A stretch of DNA of 64,000 bases from Branchiostoma floridae (Eukaryota > Chordata > Leptocardii > Amphioxiformes > Branchiostomatidae). Below the pieces are notes generated by a model. The model was not told the DNA's origin and searched no databases. It saw nothing but the letters and a program-made list of their open reading frames with translations. Positions within the stretch are counted from its first letter, which is position 1. Every line of letters begins with the position of its first letter. Location of the stretch: positions 7,935,762 to 7,999,761 of the forward strand of contig NC_049993.1 of the NCBI RefSeq assembly GCF_000003815.2. The letters run 5' to 3'. Shown here piece after piece: positions 30,601 through 38,014 of the stretch. The position numbers and the translations under genes were made by a program.

Positions 30601-32338
30601 GTACTAATTACTCTAACTGCTATTTCTGTTGCAGGTGGTCGTATGGTGTTGTTCTTTGGGAGATCACAACACTTGGTAAGTGGACGGAAACATTGAACAT
30701 CAAATACACAATATGGTTTGTAGTTCAGGCAGCTGAGTTAAGGGGCCTTTGGATAACTAAGAACACTCATGGACGAAGCAGTCAGTTCAGTTCCCCTCAG
30801 AAAGCACAAATCGTCGCAAACTTGCCGTATTCAAGAGGAAGATAAATCAACACTACGTCTTCATGTTATAAAAGAATAGTGCAGTTTGTTAAATCCCTGA
30901 CAAAGGTAGCCAAAAGGTACTAAATTTTTCGCAGATAAAAATGGATCATTTAATTGTGTACCTAGGATGAAAATTTTGCTACTGCTATTGTAATAAGTTA
31001 GGAACTATAATAAAGAAAAAATGAAGAAGACAGTCACCTTCACTAGTAAGCATTACTCTACATTGACAAGTACTCATTACAGATGACCTTGTTTCCAGGT
31101 GGGACCCCCTACAGTGAGCTGGAGAGTGAGGACCTGACAAGCATGATTCCTGCTGGCTACAAGCTAAAACAACCCGTCAACTGTCATGATCATATGTAAG
31201 TCTACAGTTCTGATCATGAGCAAAACTTAATGCAAAGTTGAATTGTGTTTTCATTGGAAACATCTCATGTAGCAGTGGAACTTACATGTACTAAAAACCA
31301 TTAGACCTGTAACAAAACCAAGTTCTGCTATAGTGCCAAGGAAAGTTGCTACAGGGCCTAAAATTGACCTAAATGACATTTGCCTTTACAAGACCAATCT
31401 ACAGACAAAATACTATCCTAATCCATTCATATCTTAAGTAACTGTTATTGATGTCCAAAATATGCAGAAACACAGCAGAAGAACAGACACAACAGGAACA
31501 GTGCCTCCTCTGAAACTCCCTTTCACACTCACAGGTAATGAAGAATTCTTCATCATACTTAAAGTTTACTGTCCTAATTTCTGTCTGTGCAGGTACATCC
31601 TGATGAGGCAGTGTTTCCGTGACGACCCTGAGACACGCCCCACCTTCCCACAGCTGGCCGAGACCCTGAAGGAAATGGAGGCCAACAGCGATGAGGTAGG
31701 GACTTGTCACTTTTGACATTGACCATTTCTTTCACTGTAAATGCATTCAAGTTCCTATGGATTTAATGTCGGGGTAGTGGGAAAATGGAGTGCTAACACA
31801 CAACACACATGCAAACAGACCTGTCCTTGGTGCTGAACACTTGTTCCTAGTGCTGATCATGCAGGTATTCTAATTTGCGGAAGGAGGAAAATGGAGTTTT
31901 TGCGGTGGTTTTGAGTTGGCGCAAACTTGAATGCATTTACAGTACTGCACTGTAGTCACATCATTTCTTTTCTAATATGATATGAAATACCTCTTTAGGA
32001 TGTCCTTCTTATGTTGCTACATGTATATTTAAGTTTCCTGAAACTTGGTTGTCAAAACTATTTAATGTATTTGGATATTAGCCGTATTTACAGTTGAACC
32101 AATTTTCCTCACCTGTCATATTTCTGCTACCTTCTTTAGGGCAAAGCATGTATCATTGATACATTGTTACTATAATGTCCACTTTTTCTTCATAAGCTCT
32201 AATCCAACATTGTCTCTTTTTAAAGTGGACTGTGTGTTTGACTTTCAATTTGAAATCTTCCCCCAGACTTACATCGATGTCGAGGCAGACGACAGTTTTG
32301 AGTATGAGCCAGCGGATCCGAGCAAGGATGATGACTAG
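511..32338 (+). CDS. Tie/TEK-like receptor tyrosine kinase with repeated Ig-EGF modules, PAN domains and a cytoplasmic AHNAK-like insert (3' part of gene)
   Basis: This is a multi-exon gene for a type I plasma-membrane receptor that would phosphorylate tyrosines in response to an extracellular ligand. Visible order: EGF; Ig-Ig-EGF-EGF-EGF; PAN-EGF; PAN-EGF; Ig-Ig-EGF-EGF-EGF; PAN-EGF; gap; FN3; membrane-proximal segment; transmembrane helix; about 855-residue AHNAK-like region; kinase; short tail. The Tie assignment rests on the Ig-Ig-EGF3 unit, on the Ig end (AFSRLIVR, AFMRLLVR) running straight into a WGPDC-type EGF, and on kinase stretches such as STLSSQQLL and GGTPY. Nearly all ectodomain exons are phase 1, which suits shuffling. 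The start codon and signal peptide lie upstream of the window, and two N gaps may hide exons. The coordinates span introns; exon coordinates are in the module entries. Vertebrate Tie receptors have one Ig-Ig-EGF3 unit, a third Ig, three FN3 domains and no PAN or AHNAK part. Confidence 0.85.
1320..3208 (+). CDS. Ig-like pair, unit A (four exons)
   Basis: Exons are 1320-1495, 2121-2244, 2532-2662 and 3076-3208. The first two encode one Ig-like domain with its cysteine pair (LLCRT and GAFSCQV). The second two encode an Ig-like domain with strand C tryptophan (QVKWRKDG) and a GIYEAY strand F, but without the usual cysteine pair. The domain ends AFSRLIVR and passes directly into the EGF at 3686, as in Tie receptors, where the second Ig is the angiopoietin-binding domain. 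Splice sites read TTCACAG|, CGG|GTATGT, CCCCCAG|, ATG|GTGAGT, TTGTAG|, GAG|GTAAGT, CTGTAG| and CGAG|GTACTT. The internal intron positions differ from unit B, so introns moved or were regained after the duplication. Confidence 0.8.
1881..2100. repeat. Inverted-repeat element (MITE-like), copy 1
   Basis: The left end TAACGCTAGCTTAACTTTAT is mirrored by CGGATAAAGGTGAACTAGC at the right end. A diverged copy of the whole unit lies at 4127-4343 in another intron. It has no coding capacity. Confidence 0.65.
2287..2432. repeat. Palindromic MITE-like element (AAGCAACTGGAT family)
   Basis: The arms are GTAGTTACTCAAGCAACTGG and its near complement CCAGTTGCTTGTAATGAGTA, followed by a GGATGTCTAACCTTCATC tail. 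Related copies occur at 8190-8262 (one arm) and 55050-55270 (complete). Confidence 0.7.
2700..2960. repeat. Degenerate ~31-bp tandem repeat in receptor intron
   Basis: Units built on GAATGACACACCAACAAG and ACTGGTGCT repeat about five times and decay to the right. One unit (2827-2847, minus strand) carries a near-complete RE1-like motif; see findings. Confidence 0.75.
3686..4921 (+). CDS. Three EGF-like exons, unit A
   Basis: Exons are 3686-3817, 4442-4582 and 4793-4921, all phase 1 to 1. The first reads KWGPDC, CVCYNGGVC-like spacing and CICAPGFRG. The second reads CDRSHKFG, LLCPADPFGCTC and KYTGVRC. The third reads GTFGPGC, CHCKGGC and GWSGPNC. Order and spacing match the three Tie EGF repeats, including the PDPYGCSC-type motif of the second. 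They probably form the rigid stalk behind the Ig ligand-binding head. Confidence 0.85.
4127..4343. repeat. Inverted-repeat element (MITE-like), copy 2
   Basis: It begins TAACGCTAGTTCACCTTAAT and ends ACAGATAAAGGCGAACGTTA. It is the same family as 1881-2100. Confidence 0.65.
5092..5390. repeat. MITE-like element with AGGGTTGGACAAGT termini
   Basis: The left end AGGGTTGGACAAGTCCA is complementary to the right end ACTTGTCCAACCCT, flanked by short TCAG-type direct repeats. It lies in the intron before the first PAN exon. The interior is rich in GGGCAAGT and GTCAAGT words. No coding capacity. Confidence 0.75.
5526..6857 (+). CDS. PAN/apple-like domain plus EGF, unit A1 (three exons)
   Basis: Exons are 5526-5654, 6062-6214 and 6741-6857, phase 1. 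The first two encode an apple-type fold with C-x3-C (RCAKYCLQ), a TCRSFDMY core, a QCRLN cysteine and a terminal GGSYYQRE. The third encodes a calcium-less EGF (ACSSLPCANGATC, CICGPGWTGTKC). PAN domains usually bind proteins or carbohydrates; none is known in vertebrate Tie receptors. Two further PAN-EGF sets follow (7953-9136 and 16607-19054). Confidence 0.8.
6985..7800. repeat. ~50-bp minisatellite carrying 14 CCAATCAG boxes
   Basis: About sixteen tandem units of roughly 50 bp lie in the intron after the EGF exon 6741-6857. The unit is built from AAGAGTTTAAATGAGAGATA, GCCAATCAGCACCAAGGAGA and a variable GGCATCATCCC-like end. I count 14 perfect CCAATCAG octamers, from about 7047 to 7730. The edge units are degenerate. 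Confidence 0.9.
7953..9136 (+). CDS. PAN/apple-like domain plus EGF, unit A2 (three exons)
   Basis: Exons are 7953-8068, 8403-8550 and 9017-9136. The PAN part has DCATRCLQ, SCKSFDYRISEQKCYL and EYYQME. The EGF part has PCSSLPCQLPQRC, YRCFCPNG and GPSCDV. The intron inside the PAN domain is phase 0, as at 16728/18410. The inner PAN intron of A1 instead follows QGT in phase 1, so A2 and unit B are closer to each other than either is to A1. Confidence 0.8.
8190..8262. repeat. One arm of the AAGCAACTGGAT palindromic MITE family
   Basis: It starts GAAGGTTAGAAATCCAGGTA and continues AAGCAGTTACTGAAGCAACT, nearly identical to 55055-55130. The opposite arm is missing. Confidence 0.65.
9541..12005 (-). 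mobile_element. 5'-truncated non-LTR retrotransposon (CR1/jockey-like LINE)
   Basis: The minus strand encodes the end of an endonuclease domain (VLDLILTNE, GKSDHIML, about 11820-11954) and a reverse transcriptase. The main open frame at 9620-11137 (505 codons) begins GPDQIHPRVLKEL and carries YRPVCLTSV, MDFRKAFDSV, GVPQGSVLGP and the catalytic LFADDTKIY. Its 3' end is a TAGAG pentamer run (9541-9560), read on the minus strand as a CTCTA tail. The element is cut on its 5' side near 12000 and lies in the receptor intron between 9136 and 12117, opposite to the gene. A similar tail at 38153-38190 marks another relic. Confidence 0.85.
9620..11954 (-). pseudogene. Endonuclease/reverse transcriptase frame, broken by frameshifts
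   Basis: The reverse transcriptase frame (9620-11137) does not run uninterrupted from the endonuclease fragment. A shift lies near 11287-11305, where TTTAGTATTT is duplicated, and another near 11540-11570, where the frame changes inside a lysine-rich linker. The copy is therefore probably unable to make a full protein, although the RT segment itself is intact with its ADD box. Confidence 0.75.
12117..13951 (+). CDS. Ig-like pair, unit B (four exons)
   Basis: Exons are 12117-12275, 12791-12949, 13395-13472 and 13781-13951, all phase 1. The first domain has MYCRTTHGSI and GAFSCQVQ as its cysteine pair. The second has QTVSVGERVTL, LTWHRDGDLV, GVYEVF and the terminal AFMRLLVR. It parallels unit A (1320-3208), including the missing cysteine pair in the second domain, but has different inner intron positions. 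The following intron leads directly to the WGPPDC EGF, as in Tie. Confidence 0.85.
12395..12720. repeat. Half copy of the foldback element at 45246-45890
   Basis: CAAACGACCTCAAACAACCT, then CTCTAATATGCAGTATACAT, TGTGGCGCTCTGGATACAT and a right part with CTTAGGACTTGCTGC match words in the arms of 45246-45890. Confidence 0.7.
14284..15624 (+). CDS. Three EGF-like exons, unit B
   Basis: Exons are 14284-14418, 14966-15103 and 15499-15624, phase 1. The first has RWGPPDC, CQNGGVC and CVCAPGFRGVNC. The second has GFFGPTC, LICLPDPYGCSC and GFKGLDC, very close to the second EGF of vertebrate Tie. The third has GTFGPGC, CNCQSGGC and GWSGDSC. Confidence 0.88.
16607..19054 (+). CDS. PAN/apple-like domain plus EGF, unit B (three exons)
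   Basis: Exons are 16607-16728, 18410-18536 and 18935-19054. The PAN part has ECARRCVNAQ, ECKSINYQRDENRCWL and GRNYYRRE, with an acidic DDDD patch. The EGF part has ECSKVPCLNQGAC, YTCACAPGFTG and STCAD. The 1.7-kb intron in the PAN domain holds a complete TA-flanked DNA transposon (17030-17935). Confidence 0.82.
17030..17935. mobile_element. Non-autonomous Tc1/mariner-superfamily-like (pogo/Tigger-like) element, 906 bp
   Basis: The termini CAGTCAAACCTGT and ACAGGTTTGACTG are perfectly complementary and flanked on both sides by TA, the target duplication of this superfamily. Inside each end are GGCCACC words (AGCGGCCACC and TGGCCGCTATAGA). No transposase frame survives. A single-end relic of the same kind sits in the receptor 3' UTR (32394-32460). 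Confidence 0.8.
17952..18310. repeat. MITE-like element with AAGGCCCCTTCACAC termini
   Basis: The left end AAAGGCCCCTTCACACGAGA is roughly complementary to the right end CAGTGTGAAGGCCCTA. The inside has ATTCTAGAAATTC-like and GGAATG words. A related fragment lies at 38995-39130. Confidence 0.6.
19370..19519. other. Assembly gap (150 N)
   Basis: Run of N in the receptor gene between the last EGF and the FN3 domain. One or more exons, such as a third Ig or another PAN/EGF, could be hidden here. Confidence 0.99.
20025..21152 (+). CDS. Fibronectin type III domain (two exons)
   Basis: Exons are 20025-20128 and 20900-21152. The first has APTNIQIQQTG, CTVTWDPPP and MEYQ, typical FN3 A-C strands. 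The second has LTNLRELRPNSIYPFRVRA with the Tyr/Phe-x-Val pattern of strand F, and ends SKEVNCTVPPLA. Vertebrate Tie has three FN3 domains; only this one is clear here. Confidence 0.8.
20567..20738. repeat. MITE-like element with AGGGCTCGAAATAC termini
   Basis: AGGGCTCGAAATAC at the left is mirrored by GTATTTTGAGCCCT at the right. The inside is made of repeated ACCTGCAC/TGCAGGT words. Partial relatives lie at about 8088-8130 and 46455-46570. Confidence 0.75.
21520..22316 (+). CDS. Membrane-proximal ectodomain segment (two exons)
   Basis: Exons are 21520-21634 and 22152-22316. They encode a proline-rich start (PFPPPAPIKND), then RYGPVGCYQVVVIELKNG and NYIAYVAAAHRG. This resembles the region just outside the membrane in receptor tyrosine phosphatases and some FN3 receptors (GPI-x-CYQVVV and YIAA motifs) rather than vertebrate Tie. 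The last exon leaves in phase 2, which matches an acceptor at 24301-24302 of the transmembrane exon. Confidence 0.7.
22490..22585 (-). repeat. tRNA-derived SINE-like sequence or degenerate tRNA-Leu-like copy
   Basis: The minus strand has a T-arm-like GTGGGTTCGAACCCCACTG (box B) and an upstream GACCCGTTTAAGACGCTGGG part that resembles a leucine-type D-arm and anticodon region. The acceptor stem does not pair well, so I call it tRNA-derived rather than functional. Confidence 0.5.
22857..23302. repeat. MITE-like element with TACCGGTAC-rich termini, copy 1
   Basis: It begins GGGCTAGGTATCAGTACA and ends TACCGGTACCCACCCCTA, with the ends mutually complementary, and has internal GGACCTG words. A second copy in the same orientation lies at 27677-28098. 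The two flank the transmembrane and AHNAK-like exons. Confidence 0.75.
23379..23835. other. Assembly gap (457 N)
   Basis: Run of N in the intron between the membrane-proximal and transmembrane exons. The phases on either side already agree, so no exon has to be missing. Confidence 0.99.
24018..24080 (+). pseudogene. Decayed duplicate of the start of the transmembrane exon
   Basis: GTCCAGCCTATACATGGCCC, CTGTGACAGCAGCACC and TCTTGGCGGTAC align with 24297-24345 of the real exon. The copy loses similarity before the membrane helix, so it cannot replace the exon. A shorter third echo lies at 24150-24185. Confidence 0.65.
24303..24461 (+). CDS. Transmembrane exon of the receptor
   Basis: Residues start PYMDPVTTAPPGG, continue through a short Thr/Ala-rich stalk and enter a hydrophobic helix (IAAGIIGGALFLCALLPLLYY), ending CW before the donor A|GTGTGT-type site. 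The acceptor at 24301-24302 keeps the frame from 22316 (phase 2 to 2). An alternative acceptor at 24284-24285 would not fit that phase. The exon leaves with two bases and joins 24803 to give CWKKRGGGKKK, a basic stop-transfer signal. Confidence 0.8.
24803..27366 (+). CDS. Giant cytoplasmic exon with AHNAK-like repeats
   Basis: One 2,564-nt exon encodes about 855 residues directly after the membrane helix. It starts with basic KKRGGGKKK. Two copies of a ~120-residue block follow (NAPSMN, GPRANIDANAP, HMKKPKKSGGLNCF). Then come eight repeats of about 50 residues built on GGFKMPGFNIGKPKMPDFNL, KGPKVKGPDVD and an acidic LPSANLDADLDLPEA, and a final mixed block (CFGGKKKPTGGVDVD, KGPKLKGPKL). The KGPKVKGPDVD/KMP style is that of AHNAK scaffold proteins. 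Neighbouring repeats 3-6 are nearly identical in DNA, which suggests recent unequal exchange. Phase enters at 2 and leaves at 1. If the donor at 27367 is ignored, the frame stops at 27434. Confidence 0.88.
27677..28098. repeat. MITE-like element with TACCGGTAC-rich termini, copy 2
   Basis: It begins GGGGTGGGAACCGATACA and ends TACCGGTACCCACTCCTA. It is the same family and orientation as 22857-23302, and ends only 15 bases before the first kinase exon. Confidence 0.75.
28114..31695 (+). CDS. Tie-type tyrosine kinase domain (eight exons)
   Basis: Exons are 28114-28275, 29149-29259, 29635-29807, 30145-30255, 30444-30514, 30635-30675, 31099-31195 and 31593-31695. Numbering from DNPAF as residue 1: glycine loop GKGKFG 27-32, ATP lysine 51 (AVIKMLK), helix C glutamate 68, STLSSQQLL in the Tie-style insert, catalytic HRDLSAKN 152-159, DYG 175-177, WMAPE 193-197, then WSYGVVLWEI, GGTPY and MRQCFRDDPETRPTF. 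Lysine, glutamate and both aspartates are present, so activity is plausible. Oddities are DYG for DFG, SAK for AAR, and only 23 residues from DYG to APE with no tyrosine besides the DYG one. Phases are consistent through all eight junctions. Confidence 0.9.
31733..31945. repeat. MITE-like element with ACTGTAAATGCATTCAAGTT termini
   Basis: CACTGTAAATGCATTCAAGT at the left is complementary to ACTTGAATGCATTTACAGTA at the right. The inside contains GGAAAATGGAGT on both arms. It carries an RE1-like core at 31821-31836. Confidence 0.75.
32267..32338 (+). CDS. Last exon of the receptor: acidic C-terminal tail and stop
   Basis: After the acceptor CCCCCAG it encodes TYIDVEADDSFEYEPADPSKDDD and the stop TAG at 32336-32338. 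The YIDVE and YEPAD tyrosines are the only obvious tail phosphorylation candidates. Confidence 0.88.
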   Translation, partial: TYIDVEADDSFEYEPADPSKDDD

Positions 32339-33870
32339 AGAAACCACTTAGCAGTGCCTCCTGGTGACTAGTTACTGCATTGCATGGTCAACCTACAGTC
32401 AAACCTGTCTATAGTGACCACTCATAATGACTGAAAGAAAATGGTCATTTTATAAACTGTTTGGGGAAATTAATGCATGGGTCAAAGGAAAAAAACAATT
32501 CTAACAGACCAAAAAGTGGTCCCACAGAACAAGTTTCACTGAATTGCAATATTCCATAATAAACATAAGAAATGAGCTTTCAAACTGTTGAATTTGTGTA
32601 AAGGTAACTATGTTTGTTCTAACTATAACCTACAAGTATGTTAGGTATTACTGACCAACTGTTACAGTCAATGCTGAATATAATTCAATAATTTGTGTTT
32701 CTGTTTGAAGACTCGTAGCATATACGGCTAAGCATTAAATTTGTAAGCGCAACATTCACAAAACAATCATAGATGTTGGCTAAGGTGTAAAGAATCATTG
32801 TGGGACTGACCAAAAAGAGAGAAAGGGTTATTTTAACTGAAACTCACTTTCCATCTGCTTCTAACTCTTGTAAAGATGAACCTTGTTGTAATGTATTGTA
32901 TTCACTCATATTTAGCTGCAAAAATAACTGTACTATTATATATAATACATACATTTACAGGCATGTTTTGATACACATGTACCAGTGCTACTAGAATCTA
33001 AGCTCAGAGGTGATGTAAAAAAAGACTCTTACAAGTGCTTTCATCATGTGTTAGACGCATCAAGCTGATTTAGAAATGTAAAGAGGTAAATAGGTCTATT
33101 ATTGCAGGCATTGTCTGAATATTTGATTGTATATTGTTGAATCATTACAGGTAATCTATACATACAAAACACACAAAAAAACTTTTAGATTCATATTTTT
33201 CAGAGTCATGCCATGTGATGAAAATGTGCCAATTGTTGGACACAAGCATTATATAACCTGCTTATACCGTTACCTTTATTTTTCTATGTCCGATGACCTT
33301 AATGACCTTTAAGGACCTTAATGACAGCATGGTGGCTACTTGTAAATCACACTGACCATATAACATAGAAATAAATTTACTTCACATTGATGTTACATAC
33401 AGTGAAGTACAAACTTTCAAAATAAGTGATGAAAATAACATATTACTAGTAAGCTTGTATTTATATTCATAAAGCTTATAACACTGAGCTGCATGGAATT
33501 GCATATGAATTGTCCTATATGGAGAATTAAATATATAATGTATATAATGCAAGCAGGTCACTGGAAATTTTATAATCTGAATGGGCTAAGGTTTTATTAT
33601 TGTTAGATATTGTGATATTAGAATTTGTATCAATTTTTGTCTGTTACCAATATATGATTGTAATACGTGCATGTATGCTGGCAACAGTCTTCCTTACTAG
33701 ACATACTCCATGACTTTGTTCTTTATCAAGTTTATGTAAAACATTTATTTTACTAGTATTCTATGAAGGGGTGACAGGATTTCCATGAGTGACTTGTTTT
33801 CCTTGACAAATCCCAATCGATATTATCTATATGCTGATCAATGAGAAAATAAAGTCTTGGACCAATGAAC
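32339..33870 (+). other. Probable 3' UTR of the receptor
   Basis: No coding content. AATAAA at 33848-33853 (GAGAAAATAAAGTCTTGG) followed by a T/G-rich stretch is the best polyadenylation signal. A partial transposon end, CAGTCAAACCTGTCTATAGT, lies at 32394-32413 and is the same terminal repeat as 17030-17935. Confidence 0.5.
33848..33853 (+). terminator. Candidate polyadenylation signal AATAAA
   Basis: Canonical hexamer about 1.5 kb after the receptor stop, followed by TGTGTATGTCTTG, a GU-rich type element. Earlier signals cannot be excluded. Confidence 0.45.
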
Positions 33871-35990
33871 ATGTGTATGTCTTGACTCTGACATGTCCTC
33901 AAGAAAGCATAATTTACATGCAGGGTATGGTAAAATTAGGAAAACAACTGGGAATTAGATGGAGGGGAATTTAGTTTTATAGGCACATAACATTCTATCA
34001 ATGGATGATTGCCTTTGAAGAAACAGAAATGTTTGAAATATTAACAAAGAAACTCTCTTTGTAACAATTTCTACAGAAAGTTTCAGACAGCCCAAATGAG
34101 AAACTTCATAAGTGAAACGATTAATTCCTGATAGATTGTGATAATTTTAGAAAGTCGAGATTACCTTCAATGTCAAGAACAACAGCGAACCTTAAGCTCA
34201 TCCCCTGTCACGCCCCTATTTTGGAACCCCCGTTCCGAAAAGGCCCGTATCTCGCGAACGAAGCGTCTCTTATAATTCCTAGATTTGGCCCTTTCGCGAC
34301 CGGGCTCTTCAAAGTCAATCATTCCTGAAACTATCCATTGATAAAATGTTAAGTACCCATAAAAGTAAATTGATTAGGAATAATCAATTAACAATCAATA
34401 TAACGGAGGTTATATACAACTATACATTGCAATGATGATAGATTGCAAAATTCAATAGCAACACCTAAATTGCATCAGTAACATATACAATGCAACGTGA
34501 AATACGTCTAACATTATGTGACAAAATCTACAAGCAGACTATTACAAAGGGCAATCCCTGTAACTGAAGAATGTGCACTACAGCTCAGACAACACAAGTG
34601 ATTACAATGCACGTCTAAATGTGTTTAGAAATATAGATCATACTTCGGATTGGACACACATGGTATAACAGACAATAAATCCTTTAGCACTGCACTTTCA
34701 AGAAGCACACTGTACATGCAGATTGTCTTGCTACAGGATGCGATGTAACAAGCAAACTTCTACACTTGCTCTTTTAGAAGTTAGGTTTATCTTGTTTCAG
34801 AGGCGGTGTAACAAAAATCAGTTAATCAAGTGGCTTCTCCTAGCGACCCAGTTTATATTGCACCTTTAGATAATCCACACACCGAGCAGCTTTTGGAAAT
34901 CAATTTATGATTTGCTGATAAACAGACAAAACACCATAATGATTTTATATATTAAACGACTCTTTGTTTCATAAGAGATGACTGATATTTTGATGGGGTA
35001 GCCTTTCAGAAAGAGACAATTGACAGGAGATGTGCACTTGATTACCTCTGTTGGTAAATGCAAAGCAAACATGTAATTTCTGACCTAATATGCAATTGTT
35101 TTGTTTGAGAATTGTCTTAGATATTATTATTCTTGATTTTAGATGGTCGTACGTTCGAAATTCAAGTCAAATAAACATAAAAATTAAAACCCTTTGCGAG
35201 CCTTTCACCATATCCCCATTCCCGAAAAGACCGAAATTTGGCAATTTGACGGTCGCTTTAACAGTTTTTACGGCGCGGCCGGGAGCGGTACTGCAGATTA
35301 GGCTCTGATAGGGTATACCGTACTGACTTGTAAAAATGTGCTAATATAGAATGTACTGGGCTTAGAGCCAATGAACACTTCCCCAAACGGATCCATAGAT
35401 CTTCCCTTATATTTAGAATGACTAAAATGCTTCTAAAAGCACGAGTCACAGAAAAGTGATCGATTCTTTAGCGCCGCGCGAGTAGCCCATGTAACACCGT
35501 GACCGCCATTGGAAGCGCCACCTACATTCATGTATACATCTTTCCCTATGCATATATGTAAGTAGATATATGTGGATATACTAGTATCCTCTTTCCTTGG
35601 ATACATTTGGCCTTTCCTTCAACTATTCATCTGCTTATATGGCATAAGAGCAGAAGCCCTGTCGTCACTGACAGAAAACATTCCGATCTTTAACCCCAAC
35701 ATATGGTTGGAAACTTCAACTGATTTAAATTTCTTTTACTTCCAACACAACTTTGGCCTTTTACTTGATTATTTATCCTTGTAGTTTTGTTGCTTAGTAG
35801 TTGTTACCGTGTATAGTTGTAGCGTAAAGTTCATTCATTCATTCATTATATTTACTTTCACGGAGCGGACTGGTTTGGATCCATTTCTTCTTCTTCTCTA
35901 AACAAATAAGGTAAACGATTGGAGCCAGAGGGCTGTCACCATAGTTACTGGTAAAGTAGCAGACCCCTCTTTTGTGTAAGAATAGTAGAG
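33871..35990. other. Intergenic; no gene recognised
   Basis: I see no exon with convincing codon pattern plus splice sites. The GC-richer patches near 34200-34310 and 35190-35300 share words such as CCGAAAAG and may belong to an unidentified repeat. Confidence 0.55.
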
Positions 35991-35999
35991 CAGTATTCT

Positions 36000-37318
36000 A
36001 CGAGGCTAGACCACGTGAAGGTAAACAATATGTATTTGCTTGCAAATGTTGCCTTTCTACTTCTATTTAGTATTAGAAGTACACTAGGAGAAACCAGATC
36101 TTCTGTATCACTACATTGCAAACTATTTGACACATGTATCCTACCGATTTTATTGTATGGATCTGAAGTCTGGTGCAGTAGCAAACTGAACGACAAATCC
36201 CCGTTAGAGTCCGTTCATCTGAATTTCTGTAAGTACATCTTATATTTGACACATGTATCCTACCGATTTTATTGTATGGATCTGAAGTCTGGTGCAGTAG
36301 CAAACTGAACGACAAATCCCCGTTAGAGTCCGTTCATCTGAATTTCTGTAAGTACCTCTTATATTAGGTGTTCGAAGAAACGCTAGTAATTTTGCAAGTA
36401 GAGCGGAACTGGGGCGTTTCCCCTTGTGGATTGAAGCTCAATGCAGAATGTATAATTATTATTTTAGACTAGCCAACGAAGTGCACACAGATAGTCTTCA
36501 ATATGAAGCTTATATGGTACAGCAGGAACTAGATTGCCGTAAAACACCCTGTTGGCTATCTGACGCCGGTAAGGAAACTCTTAGAGGAGTCCGGCTTTGC
36601 CTACCTGTATATAAACGGTCACTCTAACGTACCCACACATCTAAATCAACTTAAGCAAAGGTTGAAAGATATCTTCACCCAAAGATTTCATTCAGAACTG
36701 CAAACAATTGGACGAAAAGAAAACCAAATTGAGGACATACAAAACATTAATGACAAAGAAACATATGGCAGAGAAACATATCTTAGCATCTCAAGCTTTG
36801 AACATCGCAGAGCTATGTGTAAATTTCGCATAAGTGACCATCCATTACATATAGAATCCGGCAGGCATAACCGTACTCCTTTAAATGATAGAACATGTAA
36901 ATTCTGTGACCACGTGTATATCGAGGACGAGACACATTTTTTACTAGATTGTACATTATATGAATACGAACGCCAATCCCTATTCAACACTATACAAATA
37001 GATGATAATCATAAGAAAATGTCAAAACAAGACTTATTTAAGTACTTGATGTCATGCACGAACGACCATGCTATTAACGCAATATGTAAATATGTATCCA
37101 TGTGTTTCAAAAAGAGAGAAGAACAAGTTAGATGCAGCCATTAGCGATTGTAACACATACCCTTCCGTTTAGCCTTGTTTGAAATTGCCTAGTCTAGAAG
37201 CATTGTATGAGTTTAGCCTTTTCCTCTGCATCCATAAGACCACTTGTGCTCCTTTTGTGCATTTAGCCCTCGGGCATGAATATGCAATAAAGATTATTAT
37301 TGTTATTATTATTATTAC
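36000..37318 (+). mobile_element. 3' fragment of a LINE (L2-like C-terminal region) with an internal 121-bp duplication
   Basis: The plus strand encodes a reverse transcriptase C-terminus (KLFDTCILPILLYGSEVW) and, at 36662-37144, a zinc-knuckle-like segment (RTCKFCDHVYIEDETHFLLDC). The 3' end reads CCCTCGGGCATGAATATGCA, AATAAAG and an ATT/GTT trinucleotide tail (37290-37318). The 121-bp segment at about 36126-36246 is repeated in tandem at 36247-36367 and breaks the frame. Related fragments lie at 44780-45190 and 48540-48938. Confidence 0.8.
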
Positions 37319-37321
37319 ACC

Positions 37322-38014
37322 GGTTGGCGTGGAAAGATGGTCACAATACTTTCTTCATTGATCACCACCAACTGCCCATCCCGTCCCAAGGCCACGCCCC
37401 AGGGTTCGGTAATGCTCGCGAGGGTGTGGACAAAGTCCCCATGGCTTGTGAACATGTCAACCCACCCTGCCTTGGGTTTTTTTTTTTAAATTTTATTGCC
37501 CGTTACAATGATTCGCCCTTAAGTGTCCAAGCAAATTCCTCGTACAAAATGTCGATTTGTCTTAAATGTAAACAACCGTCCCCCTTGGGGATTGTACACC
37601 TGGACACTTCTTGGGTTAACCGTAACAAGGATGTTTCCCTTGCTGTCTGTGGTCACGTCTGTCGCCGCGTACAACTTTCTCTCCCGAAATTTTAGATGTA
37701 ACGAGCTGTTCGGATGGAACACCAATAGGCAATACTTCACGCAATTGCGAGGCGACCACAACGACTTTGTGGTTGATCACGGCGAACCTGTGATGTTAAA
37801 CATGGTCAACGGCTGCCCATCGCGACTGTACTGCACTACATGTACATTACCCTTCTTCAGCGGCGTTCCCATTACCCACAAGCGCCCCTCTGCGCCAAGC
37901 GCGACATCGTAGGCTTGCATTTTCCTCATGTCGTTCCCCGGGAGGTTGGTATGGAGGAGGCGGAGGATTTCGTTGTCAGCAGCTAGAAACTACTCATCCA
38001 AGCAGAGGTCGAAT
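37322..38014 (-). pseudogene. Broken NHL-repeat gene fragment (TRIM-NHL-like)
   Basis: The minus strand encodes NHL-type blades: FLAADNEILRLLH, MQAYDVALGAEGRLWVMG, VTTDSKGNILVTVNPRSVQV, VRGICLD, VDMFTSHGDFVHTL and PWGVALGRDGQLVVINE. An in-frame stop lies before FLAADNEI and another near 37785. Frames change between blades, and a T-run insertion near 37480-37490 interrupts it. Its left end abuts the LINE tail and its right end the N gap. It is best read as a decayed copy of a TRIM2/3/71-style C-terminal beta-propeller. Confidence 0.65.
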
